Source of the DNA: Agrococcus jejuensis
GTDB lineage: Bacteria; Actinomycetota; Actinomycetes; Actinomycetales; Microbacteriaceae
Assembly: GCF_007679035.1 (NCBI RefSeq)
Contig: NZ_VEFR01000001.1
Span: 496,001-560,000 of the forward strand
Direction: 5' to 3'
Length of the DNA: 64,000 nucleotides
Below the pieces are notes generated by a model. It was not told where the DNA came from, searched no databases, and worked only from the letters and a program-made list of their open reading frames with translations. Shown piece after piece: positions 62,542-64,000 of the stretch. The translations under genes and the position numbers were made by a program. Positions within the stretch are counted from its first letter, which is position 1, and each line of letters opens with the position of its first letter.

Positions 62542-63635
62542 TGGCCGAGGAGACGAAGATGCAGGACGTCGAGCTCCACCGCGATGCGGCGCTCGAGCGA
62601 TCGAGCGAGTTCGAGAACCCTGGGCTGCCCCCGCACCGGAAGCGCCAGACCGATCTCCACCCCGAGAAGGCGAAGCGCGCCGAGCGCACGGTCTTCACGT
62701 GGTTCCTCGTGTCGGCCCTCGGCTCGATCGTCGCCGTCGCGGCGTACATCGCCGTGCCGATCACCCCGGGCGACCTCACGACGACGAGGATGAACAACCT
62801 CCTCCTCGGCCTCGGCATCGCGCTCGCGCTGCTGTCCATCGGCATCGGTGCGGTGCACTGGTCGAAGCAGCTCATGAGCGACGAGGAGCACGTCGACCTG
62901 CGTCACCCGACGCGCGGCTCCGACGCCACCCGCGCGAAGGCCGTCGAGGTCTTCACGCTCGGCGACCAGGAGTCGGGCTTCTCGCGCCGCTCGCTCATCC
63001 GCAACTCGCTCATCGGCGCCCTCGCCGTCGTGCCGCTGCCCGCCGTCGTGCTCTTCCGCGACCTCGCACCGGCCGACGAGGTGCCCACGGACGTGTTCGC
63101 CCACACCATGTGGGAGGCGGGCACGCGACTGTGCCTCGACCCCACCGGCACGCCCATCCGTGCCGAGGACGTGTCCTACGGCTCCGCCTTCCACGTGATC
63201 CCCGAGGATCTCGAGGAGTCGGAGCACCCGCTCGACGAGAAGGCCAAGGCAGCGGTGCTGCTCATGCGCCTGCCCGCCGACGCGCTCAACGAGTCCCCCG
63301 AACGTGCAGGCTGGTCGTACGACGGCATCGTCGCCTACTCCAAGATCTGCACCCACGTCGGTTGCCCTGTCGCTCTGTACGAGCAGCAGACGCACCACCT
63401 GCTCTGCCCGTGCCACCAGTCGACCTTCGACGTGAAGAACCACTGCAAGGTCATCTTCGGCCCCGCGAAGCGCCCCCTGCCCCAGCTGCCGATCACGGTC
63501 GACGACGAGGGCTACCTCATCGCACAGCGCGACTTCACCGAGCCCGTCGGTCCCTCGTACTTCGAGCGTCTCCATGACGTCGACGAGGACGGACACGTGC
63601 AGGTCGCCGGCACCACCACGGAGCAGCGAGCATGA
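62541..63635 (+). CDS. qcrA: Rieske iron-sulfur protein of the bcc complex (QcrA)
   Basis: 364-residue actinobacterial Rieske subunit with three N-terminal TM segments (about 50-72, 85-105, 155-175) and a Rieske cluster site C270-T-H272-VGC275 and C289-P-C291-H292. It takes electrons from menaquinol. ATG overlaps the qcrC stop and its TGA overlaps qcrB. Confidence 0.95.
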   Translation: MAEETKMQDVELHRDAALERSSEFENPGLPPHRKRQTDLHPEKAKRAERTVFTWFLVSALGSIVAVAAYIAVPITPGDLTTTRMNNLLLGLGIALALLSIGIGAVHWSKQLMSDEEHVDLRHPTRGSDATRAKAVEVFTLGDQESGFSRRSLIRNSLIGALAVVPLPAVVLFRDLAPADEVPTDVFAHTMWEAGTRLCLDPTGTPIRAEDVSYGSAFHVIPEDLEESEHPLDEKAKAAVLLMRLPADALNESPERAGWSYDGIVAYSKICTHVGCPVALYEQQTHHLLCPCHQSTFDVKNHCKVIFGPAKRPLPQLPITVDDEGYLIAQRDFTEPVGPSYFERLHDVDEDGHVQVAGTTTEQRA

Positions 63636-64000
63636 CCACCACCCAGTCCCCCAACGCAGCGCCCGCGTCGCAGGCGCCGCAGCAGCGCAAGACGGTCACG
63701 TCGTGGGCTGCGAACTACCTCGACGAGCGCACGAGCATCTCGGGCGTCACCGCCTACCTCGGGCGCAAGATCTTCCCCGACCACTGGTCGTTCATGCTCG
63801 GCGAGGTCGCGCTCTACTCGTTCGTCGTGATCCTGCTCTCGGGCACGTTCCTGACGTTCTTCTTCGACCCGTCGATGGGGCACACGACCTACGAGGGCTC
63901 GTACGTGCCGCTCAAGGGCATCGAGATGTCGATCGCCTACGCGTCGTCGCTCGACATCTCGTTCGACATCCGCGGCGGCCTGCTCATGCGCCAGGTGCAC
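63632..64000 (+). CDS. qcrB: Cytochrome b subunit QcrB (3' partial)
   Basis: First 123 residues of the menaquinol-cytochrome c reductase cytochrome b, cut by the window end (full length usually about 540). [36 protein letters not shown] (TM1 region) and [11 protein letters not shown], with a heme-ligand His, are diagnostic. ATG overlaps the qcrA stop (ATGA). Confidence 0.93.
   Translation, partial: MTTTQSPNAAPASQAPQQRKTVTSWAANYLDERTSISGVTAYLGRKIFPDHWSFMLGEVALYSFVVILLSGTFLTFFFDPSMGHTTYEGSYVPLKGIEMSIAYASSLDISFDIRGGLLMRQVH

Overview
The window is chromosomal DNA of a very GC-rich actinobacterium. Family-level synteny (tatC-helY-lnt-ppm at one end; trpD beside ctaE-qcrCAB at the other), ATPase and lipoprotein families, and many GTG starts point to Micrococcales, most likely Microbacteriaceae (an Agrococcus-like genome is possible; this is inference). 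No rRNA, tRNA, CRISPR array, complete insertion sequence or prophage is visible. At least twenty genes lack a Shine-Dalgarno sequence and instead carry a TANNNT -10 hexamer 5-7 nt before the start codon, the layout of leaderless transcripts.

Layout. 0-7.9 kb: Tat translocase TatC (5' end cut off), an HelY-type RNA helicase, apolipoprotein N-acyltransferase and polyprenol-phosphate mannose synthase overlap as one operon; facing it are a glycerophosphodiesterase, an SPFH protein and NfeD. 8-16.6 kb: an atypical SDR coupled to an S9 peptidase, an MHS-family transporter, a two-component system translationally coupled to a TAXI binding lipoprotein, and a Nudix-DUF402 fusion. 16.6-22.8 kb: a coupled App1-type phosphatase and diacylglycerol kinase, a transsulfuration enzyme, a class II UvrA-like ATPase and two small genes.

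At 22,864-22,891 lies a very good match to a XerC/XerD dif site, suggesting that the window contains the replication terminus. From there to about 30.5 kb the sequence is less GC-rich and looks accessory: single genes in alternating orientation (Zn-ribbon protein, alpha/beta hydrolase, arginase-like protein, lipoproteins, methyltransferase), decayed coding fragments, and at least four copies of a ~34-bp degenerate repeat placed at gene boundaries.

30.5-43.8 kb holds a divergent G6PD-like enzyme, a TetR regulator with two palindromic operators controlling a divergent oxidoreductase, two DHFR-like reductases, DNA glycosylase, AraC/GyrI regulator, YdeI/DUF1905 proteins, a serine hydrolase and a nitronate monooxygenase. 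43.8-48 kb is a copper/envelope segment: a CopB-type P1B ATPase behind two perfect CsoR-like operators, a DUF305 lipoprotein and a DsbA-like thiol oxidoreductase. 48-53.2 kb: a protealysin-like M4 peptidase with its emfourin-type inhibitor apparently fused at the C-terminus, a LysR/racemase divergent pair, and a 14-TM MFS exporter.

53.2-58.9 kb is a glycerol/dihydroxyacetone module: dhaK-dhaL-dhaM(EIIA-HPr) with a coupled acyltransferase-like gene, divergent from glpF-glpK. 59-64 kb: trpD with a membrane protein, divergent from the respiratory genes ctaE-qcrC-qcrA-qcrB (the last cut by the window end).
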